Of a DNA stretch of 64,000 nucleotides, positions 16,284 to 25,514 are shown piece by piece (position 1 is the first letter of the stretch; each line of letters begins with the position of its first letter). The stretch lies in NCBI RefSeq assembly GCF_017168235.1, contig NZ_JABFAO010000009.1, positions 1 through 64,000 of the forward strand. The letters are read 5' to 3'. A program made the translations under genes and the position numbers. The notes below the pieces were generated by a model, which worked only from the letters and a program-made list of their open reading frames with translations, searched no databases and was not told the origin of the DNA. Source of the DNA: Rhodococcus sp. KRD197. Lineage in GTDB: Bacteria > Actinomycetota > Actinomycetes > Mycobacteriales > Mycobacteriaceae.

Positions 16284-17543
16284 TCAGGAGTGCGGGACCA
16301 CGATTCCCTCGCGCAGCAGGCGTCGGGCGACGACGATGGCACTGCCCTCGTCCAGACCGGTGAGATCGCCCACTCGGCAAGGCTTACCCGATCGAAGCCG
16401 AGCTACTGCGGCAGAGGCCTCGATCGGTAGTGAGACAGTCTTGGAACTCAGGGTCAGATGGACCCGGCTGTCGTCCTCCCTCACGTCCGCAGTGAGGCCT
16501 CGACGCCAGAGCACGATGCTGTCCGCGTCGAGTCCGGTCATGAACGAGACCGTATGCAGCGGGTTGACGGGCTCGGGGCGCGTGATCTCGACGAACCGTC
16601 GTCCCAGTCGTTCCGCGATGCGGCGTCTGGCCTCGGGGTCGTTCTTGATGTCGTGGAGCCTCGAGATGACCTCGTCGATGACGCGATCCACATGCGGAAG
16701 GACTGCATCGGGATCGGTCAGATCGAGGCCGGCGGGCAACGGCCGACGTAGCGCGGGATCGTCCTGCACGAGACCGAGGAGGTGATGCGCGACGTCGAAA
16801 CGGTTGAAGGAGGCAACCCCGAGGGTGAGGTGAATCGTCGTCTCGCCCAATGCCTCGGCAGAGTGGATCCATCCGCGAGGAAGGTAGAGGCAGTCGCCCG
16901 GCGCCAGCACCGTGTCGAGGAAAGGTGTCTCGCGCGCGCGTTCTTCCACGGCGCTGCGGCGATCCGACCACGGCTGATTCGACAGCGGATGTGGGTGTAC
17001 CGGCGGATGTAGGATCCAGCGTTTCTCGCCGCTGATCTGCAGCACGAACACGTCGTGCACGTCGTAGTGCGGGGAGAAGCCCTTCGATGAGGCCGGTGTG
17101 ATGTACGCATTCACCTGAGCGGGGTGGCCGAGATCGTCGACGAGATCACGCACGAAGTCGATCAGCGGTGGCCACAGACGATGAAGTCCCTGAAGGACGA
17201 GGGTGTGACCGTCGGCGAAGGCCGACAGCACCGACGCGGAATCGAGTTGATCGGGCATCTCCGCCCCGAAACCACCGGACGCGGTGAACTCGTTCTTGTC
17301 CAGGAGCGCACCGTCCTTGGCCATGCGCGCGAACGGTGTGCGTACGCCGCGACGGGAGACGAGCTCATCGACCGAGGCGGGCGTCATGAGATCGTCGAAC
17401 GCGCCGGGTAGCTCGCGCGCGCGAGACAGAAGAGGTGAGCGCCCCCAATGCTCCTCGGCGAGGACGCTGCTGTCGACGGAGATCAGACGAGCGAGCGCGG
17501 ACCGGAAATCCGATCCGCGCTCGTCAGCTGCAGGCTTGCTCAA
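16284..17543 (-). CDS. JmjC/cupin_4 2-oxoglutarate oxygenase (ROX-like)
   Basis: A 419-residue protein of the ribosomal-oxygenase type (YcfD/NO66/MINA53-like JmjC, cupin_4). Iron ligands are visible as His159-x-Asp161 in GFSPHYDVHDVFVLQ and a distal His227 in LPRGWIHSAEALGE; EKRWILHPPV carries the expected 2-oxoglutarate-side residues. The last 80 residues resemble the winged-helix tail of ROX enzymes. Family members hydroxylate His or Arg side chains of proteins. The TTG start overlaps the stop of the upstream repeat-peptide gene (TTGA), and no plausible ATG lies nearby. The coupling suggests that the peptide, not a ribosomal protein, is the substrate. That last step is inference. Confidence 0.88.
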   Translation of the reverse strand: MSKPAADERGSDFRSALARLISVDSSVLAEEHWGRSPLLSRARELPGAFDDLMTPASVDELVSRRGVRTPFARMAKDGALLDKNEFTASGGFGAEMPDQLDSASVLSAFADGHTLVLQGLHRLWPPLIDFVRDLVDDLGHPAQVNAYITPASSKGFSPHYDVHDVFVLQISGEKRWILHPPVHPHPLSNQPWSDRRSAVEERARETPFLDTVLAPGDCLYLPRGWIHSAEALGETTIHLTLGVASFNRFDVAHHLLGLVQDDPALRRPLPAGLDLTDPDAVLPHVDRVIDEVISRLHDIKNDPEARRRIAERLGRRFVEITRPEPVNPLHTVSFMTGLDADSIVLWRRGLTADVREDDSRVHLTLSSKTVSLPIEASAAVARLRSGKPCRVGDLTGLDEGSAIVVARRLLREGIVVPHS

Positions 17544-17797
17544 GCCGAGCCGTCCGCACCGCCGTCGTGGCCGCCGGGGTTGGATCCGCCGTCGGCAGGT
17601 CCTTCGCCCGGCTTTGCAGCGCCATCGGCGCCGCCGTCGTGGCCCTCGGGGTTGGATCCGCCGTCGGCAGGTCCTTCGCCCGGGCTCGCAGCGCCATCGG
17701 CGCCGCCGTCGTGGCCGCCGGGGTTGGATCCGCCGTCGGCAGGTCCTTCGCCGCCGCTCTTACCGGTTGTGGTGATGTCGTCATCGTTGATGCTCAT
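17540..17797 (-). CDS. Three-repeat Gly/Asp-rich peptide, candidate RiPP precursor
   Basis: An 85-residue peptide with no similarity I recognise. Residues 1-16 (MSINDDDITTTGKSGG) form a possible leader. Three near-identical units follow, of 24, 24 and 21 residues, each beginning EGPADGGSNP and continuing with a GHDGGADG block. There is no Cys, Trp, Tyr or Phe. It has no signal peptide and is strongly acidic and Gly-rich. A good GGAAAGG site precedes the ATG at 17797, and the stop overlaps the JmjC start. Each unit offers one Asn, one His and three Asp as possible hydroxylation sites. The alternative is a disordered partner or linker protein. Other frames through the repeat are also open, but only this one has the strong start and the coupling. 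Confidence 0.7.
   Translation of the reverse strand: MSINDDDITTTGKSGGEGPADGGSNPGGHDGGADGAASPGEGPADGGSNPEGHDGGADGAAKPGEGPADGGSNPGGHDGGADGSA
17543..17749 (-). repeat. 72-bp tandem repeat, 2.9 units
   Basis: Units at 17678-17749, 17606-17677 and 17543-17605 (the last lacks nine bases) are nearly identical at DNA level. They encode the repeats of the peptide above. High DNA identity points to recent duplication or gene conversion. Confidence 0.9.
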
Positions 17798-17895
17798 CGA
17801 GTGCCTTTCCGTTTACGGGTCGAGGAACCTCACGGTCCGCGGACAGTATGGTCGCTACCGCCCGCTTCCAAACACTCTACGAGCGTCGCTCCCCG

Positions 17896-19032
17896 TCAAG
17901 CGCTCGCCGGAGTATTTGGGGGAGTGACTCGGACCGTCGCCGACGTGAATGTTGCAGCGACAGTCGCAATCGCAATAGCGAAGCAGGCCAGCGTGTACCA
18001 GAGATTCCCGATTGGATCGTTGTTGCCGGTGACGCCGTCGGTTGCGCTGAAGAAGTCGGGCAGTGCGCTGATCCAGAGCAATGCCATGATGCACAGGTAC
18101 ACCACGGCGTAGGCCTGCACGAACCGGTTCTGGTACACGGGTTCATCGGCGACTCCCCGCCGCAGCCGATTCCACTGTCGCGTCAACACGACGACTGCGA
18201 CGATCGTGAGGATCAGCAGTTCTGCTGCGAAAAGGAAGCCCCGAATCGTGTCGCTTCCCATCCCGAGGACCGTCGCCGGAATCGGGAGAATGAACGTACC
18301 CAGCGACGCAAGAACACCGATCACTATCGTGCGCCACACCAACTGCAGACCATCGAAGCGCCTGCCCTCGTCGATGTGTCGACCGACGAACCACTGGACA
18401 CAGAATGCGAGCGACATCGGCCACAGTGCGGCGAACACCACGACGCTCCCCAGCGGAACCGAATCGAACATGGGCTGGTTGAGTGGGTTCTCCGTCGCCC
18501 ATGCCCACCATCTGAGCTGTGGCCCCAGATGATCGAAGATTTCGTAGAACGCATGATGCACGAACCCGACGCAGACTGCACCGACGAGTACACCGTATCG
18601 ACGGAAGATGCCCAACATTTTCACGATCTCGAAGGCGATCGTGGCCATCAACGGGTAGATCGCAATGATGTACAACGGCAGTCGGCCCCACAGGAACTCC
18701 ACTGTGAACACGTTGTGCGCGAACATCGTGTCGACGTGTTCGTCGATTCCGAACGCAGCCGGGAAATACAAGGGCGGTTCGATGATGAAAAGGTATGCGC
18801 AGGCACCGAACCACAGGACCAGGCTGGTGGGGTCGCCGTGCCGTCGGAGGCGCACGATGGCAAATACGAGCGCGAGCACAGCGCCCAGAATGATGGTGAG
18901 CTCGAGGACGGGAAGTGTCCAGTTCTCGAGCGCGAACGGGTTTCGGAACTCGACCAGTCCACCGGCTTCGGCACACGAGAAGCCGAGGGATGTGGCCAAG
19001 GAATCGAAGGTCGGTGCGCAATGATCTGCCAT
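17896..19032 (-). CDS. Multi-pass membrane protein of unknown function
   Basis: A 378-residue integral membrane protein with about eight to nine hydrophobic segments, for example LPVLELTIILGAVLALVFAIV, SLVLWFGACAYLFIIEPPLY, PLYIIAIYPLMATIAFEIV and VLVGAVCVGFVHHAFYEIF. It has several His/Glu pairs near membrane faces (FVHHAFYEIFDHLG). I do not recognise the family. It begins ten bases after the upstream metal-dependent hydrolase gene and is probably co-transcribed with it. The repeat-peptide gene follows 98 bases downstream on the same strand. I used the ATG at 19032. Confidence 0.7.
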   Translation of the reverse strand: MADHCAPTFDSLATSLGFSCAEAGGLVEFRNPFALENWTLPVLELTIILGAVLALVFAIVRLRRHGDPTSLVLWFGACAYLFIIEPPLYFPAAFGIDEHVDTMFAHNVFTVEFLWGRLPLYIIAIYPLMATIAFEIVKMLGIFRRYGVLVGAVCVGFVHHAFYEIFDHLGPQLRWWAWATENPLNQPMFDSVPLGSVVVFAALWPMSLAFCVQWFVGRHIDEGRRFDGLQLVWRTIVIGVLASLGTFILPIPATVLGMGSDTIRGFLFAAELLILTIVAVVVLTRQWNRLRRGVADEPVYQNRFVQAYAVVYLCIMALLWISALPDFFSATDGVTGNNDPIGNLWYTLACFAIAIATVAATFTSATVRVTPPNTPASA

Positions 19033-19042
19033 CTGTCTGCCC

Positions 19043-19972
19043 CTATTCCGACGCAGCGTTCTCGGCCGTGTACCACTGCGTGACGTCGTAGCCGTCGTCG
19101 AAGCGCTTGAACCACAAATCTGCGAGCTCGGGAAGCTTCTCGTGGTCCGGGTTGTGCTTCGGCAGCTGGCTGCGGACGACTCCCACCAACGCGGTGAGTT
19201 GCTCACCGATCGGCAGATGGTCGAATGCGCGCGGCATCGGGCCGTGGTCCTCGAAACTCACCAGCGGTGTCCATTTTTTCAGATGCTGTGCGCGTCGGTG
19301 CGATGCGAACATTGCGAGCGCATCGATCTTCCGCTCGTCCAGCGGGACGTGCTGATTGAAGCCCTCGCACGCAATCTTGATGACATGCAGAACGTGCCGA
19401 AATATCGACGGCGCCATACGCATTCGGTAGACGTCGCTTCCGACGATGGAACTGAAGATTTTCAGCGCCGAGCTTCGATGCTCTACCTCCTCGACGAAGT
19501 GCCAGATGAACAACGACGCGACTCTGTCGTCTCCAGGCTGGAACAGCGTCGAATCGTTGTCGAGCATCAACTTGAAGACCGGGGTGAACGTTGCTTCGAG
19601 GTCGGCGGTGTAGGCGAGCCGGTACTTCAGCGAGGTCTCCGCGGTGAGCTTGTCGTAAGCACCGATGACGTCGTCGAGCGTTTCCTGGAGTTGTGGATAT
19701 GCCTTGATCAAGCCTTTTGCGTGCTGACGATGGGCGCTCGAATGCTGCCCCTCCTGACGTACGAACGCGATTGCCTCCTCGGCGATCGCGGGGTCGGTGA
19801 TGTGGGGCTTGGCCTCGCTGATCATCTGCACGATCATCTTTTCGAAGCCGATCGCCAAGAACGAGACCGCGTTGGCCATGCTCGAAAAGGCGGGATTCTC
19901 TTCGTTCCAGAGGAACGGCACGTCATAGTCGGCGAAGGCGAAGCGCATCTTGCGCACATGTAGATCGGTCAC
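19043..19972 (-). CDS. Predicted metal-dependent hydrolase (COG3687/PF10118-like)
   Basis: A protein of about 309 residues. The N-terminus VTDLHVRKMRFAFADYDVPFLWNEENPAF is typical of PF10118, a helical, probably diiron family with no assigned reaction. Putative metal ligands include Glu/His in FVRQEGQHSSAHRQHAK and FVEEVEHRSSALKIF. I chose the GTG at 19972, which has GAGG eight bases upstream; the frame is open to 20053. It is divergent from a TetR gene across a CATACA/TGTATG dyad, so that repressor may control it. Confidence 0.75.
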   Translation of the reverse strand: MTDLHVRKMRFAFADYDVPFLWNEENPAFSSMANAVSFLAIGFEKMIVQMISEAKPHITDPAIAEEAIAFVRQEGQHSSAHRQHAKGLIKAYPQLQETLDDVIGAYDKLTAETSLKYRLAYTADLEATFTPVFKLMLDNDSTLFQPGDDRVASLFIWHFVEEVEHRSSALKIFSSIVGSDVYRMRMAPSIFRHVLHVIKIACEGFNQHVPLDERKIDALAMFASHRRAQHLKKWTPLVSFEDHGPMPRAFDHLPIGEQLTALVGVVRSQLPKHNPDHEKLPELADLWFKRFDDGYDVTQWYTAENAASE

Positions 19973-20046
19973 CGTCGATACCTCGTTCTCGGGAAGCGAA
20001 TGCGATTCGGCTGAGCTGGGCTGGTCGAGCGTGCGAATGATGCAAC

Positions 20047-20072
20047 CATACACATTGCTGTCACTTTGTATG
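20047..20072. promoter_or_regulatory. Dyad between hydrolase and TetR genes
   Basis: CATACA (20047-20052) and TGTATG (20067-20072) form an inverted repeat with a 14-base spacer, placed between divergent genes. This is a plausible operator for the adjacent TetR regulator. Confidence 0.45.
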
Positions 20073-20098
20073 ATCGTTTCGGGGCATCTCTCGATCAG

Positions 20099-20755
20099 AT
20101 GCCCGTGGTAGCGTCGAAAACCCTTCGAGCGAGGAAGCGGGACGTGGCGCGACGACGCGGATGGAACGGCAGTCCACCGGACACCGATGACGAGGCGGCC
20201 CGGCGAATTGTCGCCGCGGCAGTAGATCTGATCGCAGTGACGGGATCAGCTGTGAGCATTGCCGACGTCGCGGAATCGCTCGGCGTCATCCGGCAGACGG
20301 TGTATCGCTATTTTCCCAGCGCCGAGGCTCTGTTGAGAGCGGCGGCCATTGCGTCGGTCGACGGATTTCTCGAAAGACTGTCGATCCACGTGAAAGGCAT
20401 CGGAGACCCGGTCGAGGCGATGACCGAGGGAGTGGTCTACACGCTCGCGGAAGTACGTCGAACCCCACATCTGGGCATACTGCTCACTGGCACTCACTCG
20501 AACGTCCATCCCGAAGGACTCACCTCCCACGAAGCGCGTGCATTCGGTCTGACAATGATCAGGCGCTTCGACGTCGACTGGGAGTCGTACGGGTACGACG
20601 GTGCATCCCTGCAGGAGCTCGTCGAATACGTCCTCCGAACGATGCAATCGTTCTTCGCTTCCCCTGGTAATCCTCCGCGGGACGACGATGATCTACGCAG
20701 ATTTCTCCGCCGCTGGATGGGATCGGCCATCATCGCTCAAGAAAGACCTCAGTAG
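20099..20755 (+). CDS. TetR-family regulator
   Basis: A regulator of about 218 residues. Its helix-turn-helix reads AARRIVAAAVDLIAVTGSAVSIADVAESLGVIRQTVYRYFPSAEALLRAAA, spanning roughly residues 35-85. The C-terminal ligand domain is not diagnostic, though the GTHSNVHPEGLTSHEARAFG region is typical of actinobacterial members. The start is uncertain: the ATG at 20099 avoids the dyad, while a TTG at 20066 would overlap it. It is divergent from the metal-dependent hydrolase gene, its likely target, and is followed 19 bases later by a deazaflavin-type oxidoreductase. Confidence 0.82.
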   Translation: MPVVASKTLRARKRDVARRRGWNGSPPDTDDEAARRIVAAAVDLIAVTGSAVSIADVAESLGVIRQTVYRYFPSAEALLRAAAIASVDGFLERLSIHVKGIGDPVEAMTEGVVYTLAEVRRTPHLGILLTGTHSNVHPEGLTSHEARAFGLTMIRRFDVDWESYGYDGASLQELVEYVLRTMQSFFASPGNPPRDDDDLRRFLRRWMGSAIIAQERPQ

Positions 20756-20774
20756 GCGGCCTAGGCTTCGCTCC

Positions 20775-21272
20775 ATGACGACATCGCCGAAGCGGCCGCC
20801 TCAACTGGATTCTCCGCTCGTACCGAAGGTGCTCAAGTATGCGTCTCGGGCGCAGGTCTGGCTGTATCAGCGCACCGGCGGGCGAGTTGGAGGGAAATGG
20901 CGAATCGGTAGCGGGTTCCGCAAGCCGGTGCCGGTTCTGTTGCTCGGTCACACGGGCCGGAAATCAGGCACGTCGTACACGACACCGCTGCTGTATCTCC
21001 GAGACGGCGACGACGTGGTCGTGGTGGCGTCACAAGGTGGTATGCCCAAGAATCCGCAGTGGTATCGGAATCTCGTCGATAACCCCGACACCTGGATTCA
21101 GGTCGGAAAGGATCGGTCCAATGTCCGTGCCCGTACGGCGTCGGCGGACGAGCGGGCGCGGTTGTGGCCCCAGCTGGTGCAGCTGTATGCCGACTTCGCG
21201 AACTATCAGTCCTGGACTGAGCGCGTGATACCGGTGGTCGTTCTCGAACCCCGAGGGGCGGTCGCGAGTTGA
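20775..21272 (+). CDS. Deazaflavin (F420)-dependent nitroreductase-family protein (DDN-like)
   Basis: A 165-residue protein of the DUF385/DDN family of split-beta-barrel F420-binding proteins. The core VPVLLLGHTGRKSGTSYTTPLLYL is the family signature, followed by VVVVASQGGMPKNPQWYRNLVDNPD and RARLWPQLVQLYADFANYQSWT. Members reduce quinones or nitro compounds with F420H2 in mycolic-acid bacteria. The ATG at 20775 follows the TetR gene closely, which suggests co-transcription. The exact substrate is unknown. Confidence 0.88.
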   Translation: MTTSPKRPPQLDSPLVPKVLKYASRAQVWLYQRTGGRVGGKWRIGSGFRKPVPVLLLGHTGRKSGTSYTTPLLYLRDGDDVVVVASQGGMPKNPQWYRNLVDNPDTWIQVGKDRSNVRARTASADERARLWPQLVQLYADFANYQSWTERVIPVVVLEPRGAVAS

Positions 21273-21323
21273 ATGTGCGTTGCAGTTCCGAGCCGATCGA
21301 GTCCTGCCGGTAGCGTGCCAACG

Positions 21324-21713
21324 ATGTATCGAGCCACGCTCCCGCTGACCCATCGTCCGGCCAGAGATGGTTCGGCCGTCGAGGCGGCACACGTCCCGGC
21401 GTACTTGGCGCTGGAGCTCGCGAGCCAGGCCTGGGCCGATGCGTTGAGCCACGCCAGTGCCGGGCGCTTCACGGCGATGGACGTGATGATCGTCAACGTC
21501 ACGTCGAACTTCTCCCGCGAGCTCCTGGTGGGTGTCGCCGACGTCGAAGTCTCCGTAACGAAGGTCGGGCGGAGCTCGTTTTCCGTCGATGTTGCCATCG
21601 ACCAACACGGTGAACGCGCCGCACTTGCGTCCTTCACCTTGGTTCGCGTCGTCGACGGTTCGGCCAGTGCGCTGACCGACGATCACCGTCGCGTTCTCGA
21701 CACGCTGCGATAG
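21324..21713 (+). CDS. Hotdog-fold thioesterase-like protein
   Basis: A protein of about 129 residues with the hotdog pattern of acyl-CoA thioesterases: VPAYLALELASQAWADALSHASAG, MDVMIVNVTSNFSRELLVGVADVEVSVTKVGRSS and a closing strand AALASFTLVRVVDG. It probably hydrolyses a CoA thioester or accepts one as a ligand. The start is uncertain; the ATG at 21324 begins MYRATLPLTHRP, and the frame opens at 21273. The stop is two bases before galT, so the two may be co-translated despite unrelated roles. Confidence 0.65.
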   Translation: MYRATLPLTHRPARDGSAVEAAHVPAYLALELASQAWADALSHASAGRFTAMDVMIVNVTSNFSRELLVGVADVEVSVTKVGRSSFSVDVAIDQHGERAALASFTLVRVVDGSASALTDDHRRVLDTLR

Positions 21714-21715
21714 TC

Positions 21716-22803
21716 ATGTCCACCACGCGCACGGTTCGCAGCGAGCTGGCCGACGGACGTGAGATCGTGTTCTTCTCGTTGGCGGGCAACACCGCTCGTC
21801 CGGTTCCCGATGTTCGTCCATTGACAACGCGCGCCGATACCGCGCCGTCGGAGATTCGGCGCGACCGCCAGACCGGCGACTGGGTCGCGATCGCTGCGCT
21901 GCGACAGGAGCGGACATACAAGCCGCCGGCCGATCAGTGTCCGCTGTGTCCGTCGCCGAACGGTGATCGCAGTGAGGTGCCTGCAGCCGAGTACGACGTC
22001 GTGGTGTTCGAGAACCGATTTCCCAGCCTCTCGGGCGCTGGCGACGACGCACCGGCGCCCATCGACGATGCTGTGTCGGCCCCGGGAGTCGGCCGGTGCG
22101 AGGTCATCTGCTTCTCGAGCGAGCACACGACGTCCTTCGCCGAGCTCGGCCACGCTCACGCGCGCCTGGTCATGGACGCTTGGCGTGAGCGGACCGCGGC
22201 CCTGTTCGCATTGACCGGCGTCGAGCAGGTCTTTTGTTTCGAAAACCGCGGCGCGGAGATCGGGGTGACGCTCCCGCACCCGCACGGGCAGATCTACGGA
22301 TATCCGTACCTGACGCCGCGAACGATGTCGATGCTGCGACAAGCGCGGGAGTTCGCGGAAATGCACGGCCGAAACCTGTTTGCGGACATACTTTCCGGGG
22401 AAATCGATGACGGCCGTCGTATACTCGTTTCCGATGAACATGTCACGGCTTTCGTACCGTTCGCCGCGCGGTGGCCTGTCGAGGTACACATCTACCCGAA
22501 TCGTCACGTACACAACCTGAGTGAGCTGACCGACGCCGAACTGGACGCTCTGACGTCGGTATATCTCGATGTGCTCGGCCGTTTCGATCGACTGTATCCC
22601 ACTCCGCTGCCGTATATTTCGGCGCTGCACCAGTATCGAACCGAGGGCATTCAGGCGCACGGCTACTTCCACATCGAGTTGATGTCGATCCGGCGGTCGG
22701 AGACGAAACTGAAGTATCTCGCTGCATCCGAATCCGCGATGGACGCGTTCGTCACCGACGTGACGCCGGAGCAGGCCGCAGACAGGCTCAGAAGCGCGGC
22801 GTC

Positions 22804-22807
<4 letters not shown>
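21716..22807 (+). CDS. galT: Galactose-1-phosphate uridylyltransferase
   Basis: A 363-residue Leloir-pathway enzyme that transfers UMP from UDP-glucose to galactose 1-phosphate. The active-site His motif is present in LPHPHGQIYGYPYL (HPHGQ), with the zinc Cys pair in QCPLCPSPNGDRSE and the conserved NRFPSL segment. The C-terminus carries YISALHQYRTEG and GYFHIELMSIRRSETKLKYLA. It overlaps galK by four bases (GTGA), so the two are coupled. No galE was seen in the window. Confidence 0.95.
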
Positions 22808-23880
<1,073 letters not shown>

Positions 23881-23889
<9 letters not shown>

Positions 23890-23930
23890 GCGGAAATCCA
23901 TAGTGGGGCACGTATTTCCACTCACATGCG
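23881..23930. terminator. Long hairpin overlapping the galK stop codon
   Basis: A 17-base arm at 23881-23897 (CGCATGTGAGCGGAAAT) pairs with 23914-23930 with one mismatch, around a 16-base loop. There is no T-run, so it may be a transcript-end stabiliser or an intergenic repeat and not a classical terminator. Confidence 0.5.
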
Positions 23931-23939
23931 CGGAGCGCA

Positions 23940-24581
23940 TCACATGGCGTCGACCAGCTGGCGGTAGGCCTCGGCAAGCAGGTCGGACGCGAGATCCTCG
24001 CTGTGAGCGGTCGTCTCCGGCTGAGCGTCGCCGCTCATCAGTTGTGAGTTGAGGGTGTAGGCGAGATCGTCGAACAATTCGTCGTCGATCCCGAAGTCGA
24101 CTTCCGCATCGTCGGTCAGGAGCGCGCCCAGGTCGATTCGCCACGTCCACACCTCGTGCGAGGAGTAGCTGCCGCGCGTCGCGGAGACGACATCGGTCGA
24201 AATGTCGAGCTGCTGGGCGGTGTACCCACCGGGGATCGCGGTATTGACGGTCATCTCGAGTTCGATCGTGTCGTCCGCCTCGTTGCTGTACTCGGTGACG
24301 AACAGCGTCTCGAGGTTGCCGCAGGTCACTGTGAGCAGGCGTCGCTCGTGATCGGATTCCGACGGTGTCAGCGCCTCGACGGTCCAGCGGTGGCGCTGTG
24401 TATTCGCGGGGTCGGAGATCGTCGAGTTGATGTAGTCCGCGACGATGTTGCGCACGTCCGGGTAAGCGATGTGTTCGGTCAGCGTCCAGAAACGCAGTCG
24501 CTCGGCCGGTGACGAGCCGGACAGCAGTGTCGTGCGCTGTGCACGGTCGGCTGGAAAGGTGAAAACGGGGTTCGATGCCAT
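23940..24581 (-). CDS. Uncharacterised acidic protein
   Basis: A protein of about 213 residues that I cannot assign. It begins MASNPVFTFPADRAQRTTLLSG and is rich in Asp, Glu and Thr, with no membrane segment or signal peptide. Alternating hydrophobic patterns (RLLTVTCGNLETLFVTEYSN, TIELEMTVNTAIPGGY, HEVWTWRIDLGALL) suggest a mostly beta fold. The C-terminus is helical and acidic. It is divergent from the small membrane protein at 24652. The start at 24581 is a choice; an ATG at 24653 would run into the divergent gene. Confidence 0.55.
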   Translation of the reverse strand: MASNPVFTFPADRAQRTTLLSGSSPAERLRFWTLTEHIAYPDVRNIVADYINSTISDPANTQRHRWTVEALTPSESDHERRLLTVTCGNLETLFVTEYSNEADDTIELEMTVNTAIPGGYTAQQLDISTDVVSATRGSYSSHEVWTWRIDLGALLTDDAEVDFGIDDELFDDLAYTLNSQLMSGDAQPETTAHSEDLASDLLAEAYRQLVDAM

Positions 24582-24651
24582 GGCAGTCGATTCAACTACA
24601 TTCACTTCGAAAGGTTCCCATTCGACTCGATCGACGGCACACTGACTGACC

Positions 24652-25056
24652 ATGGACTCGGAGAACGCCAAACTCGTCGCCTCCCAACTCGGTCGCGCTC
24701 TCGCCGTATGGGGTGGGGGCAGCGTCGTCGCCGGTGCGATCGCTGCCACCACCAGCAGCCGCCCGATGGTTCGCGCATTCGGGATGCAGACCGCGGAATG
24801 GGGTGCTATCGATCTCGCGATCGCCGGGGTTGCATCCCGCCTTCGCACGCCGACCTCGTCCAAGCTGCGGAAAATACTGCTGGTGAACGTGGGCCTCGAT
24901 GTGGGCTACATGCTGGGCGGTGCGTACCTGGTAGCCCGCCGGCCCCGGTTCGGTGGCCGCATCACCGCCGACGTGGCCCGCGCAAACGGGGTAGCCGTGG
25001 TGATACAGGGGGCCGCACTGTTGGTACTGGACACCACGCACGTCCGCAAGCTCTGA
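24652..25056 (+). CDS. Small membrane protein (DUF6992-like)
   Basis: A 134-residue protein with three to four hydrophobic segments: LAVWGGGSVVAGAIAATTSS, EWGAIDLAIAGVAS, KILLVNVGLDVGYMLGGAYLV and VAVVIQGAALLVLD. The pattern FGMQTAEWGAIDLAIAG and VGLDVGYMLGGAYL is shared by a family of uncharacterised membrane proteins. It is monocistronic and convergent with the VOC gene that follows. No function can be proposed. Confidence 0.65.
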   Translation: MDSENAKLVASQLGRALAVWGGGSVVAGAIAATTSSRPMVRAFGMQTAEWGAIDLAIAGVASRLRTPTSSKLRKILLVNVGLDVGYMLGGAYLVARRPRFGGRITADVARANGVAVVIQGAALLVLDTTHVRKL

Positions 25057-25081
25057 CTACTGCGTCCGAGCGTCGGTGCCG

Positions 25082-25459
25082 TCAACCCCAATTTTCCGCT
25101 TTCGTCAGGCAGAAGGGGTGTCCAGCAGGGTCGAGAAGGACACGCCACGTTTCGCCCGGTTGATGGTCGGGGAGCGAGGCGCCGAGTTCGACTGCGGCGG
25201 TTGCGGCAGCGTCGAGATCGGCAACAGCGAGATCGAAGTGGAATTGTTTGCTGCCGTTCGCATTCGGCCAGTTCGGCGCAACATAGTCTTCGACGCGTCC
25301 GAAGCCGAGCGCGCTACTCGGCCCCTGGAGCATGGCGTAGTCCTTTTCCGCGTGGACGATGCTCCAGCCCAGGAGCGATGACCAGAACGACGCACTCGCC
25401 TCGGGGTCTGCGCAGTCCAGGGTCACCATCTTCAGCGTTGCGACCGGTGTAGCGCTCAC
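25082..25459 (-). CDS. VOC-family protein (glyoxalase-like)
   Basis: A 125-residue protein. The N-terminal MVTLDCADPEASASFWSSLLGW and C-terminal VLLDPAGHPFCLTKAENWG are the paired motifs of small actinobacterial VOC proteins. No reaction can be assigned. The GTG at 25459 has GGAG upstream. It is divergent from an AraC-type regulator only 55 bases away, which may control it. Confidence 0.85.
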   Translation of the reverse strand: MSATPVATLKMVTLDCADPEASASFWSSLLGWSIVHAEKDYAMLQGPSSALGFGRVEDYVAPNWPNANGSKQFHFDLAVADLDAAATAAVELGASLPDHQPGETWRVLLDPAGHPFCLTKAENWG

Positions 25460-25514
25460 GGTTGGTCTCCTTCGTAGTCGTTGCTTGTCGGTCCATCCTC
25501 CTAAACTTCGATGC

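Noticed and set aside
17284..17784. Other open frames through the 72-bp repeat on both strands, also encoding repetitive peptides
   Set aside because: A 72-bp repeat keeps all frames open and periodic. Only the 17540-17797 frame has a good ribosome binding site and overlaps the JmjC start; the others are Arg/Ala/Pro-rich shadows.
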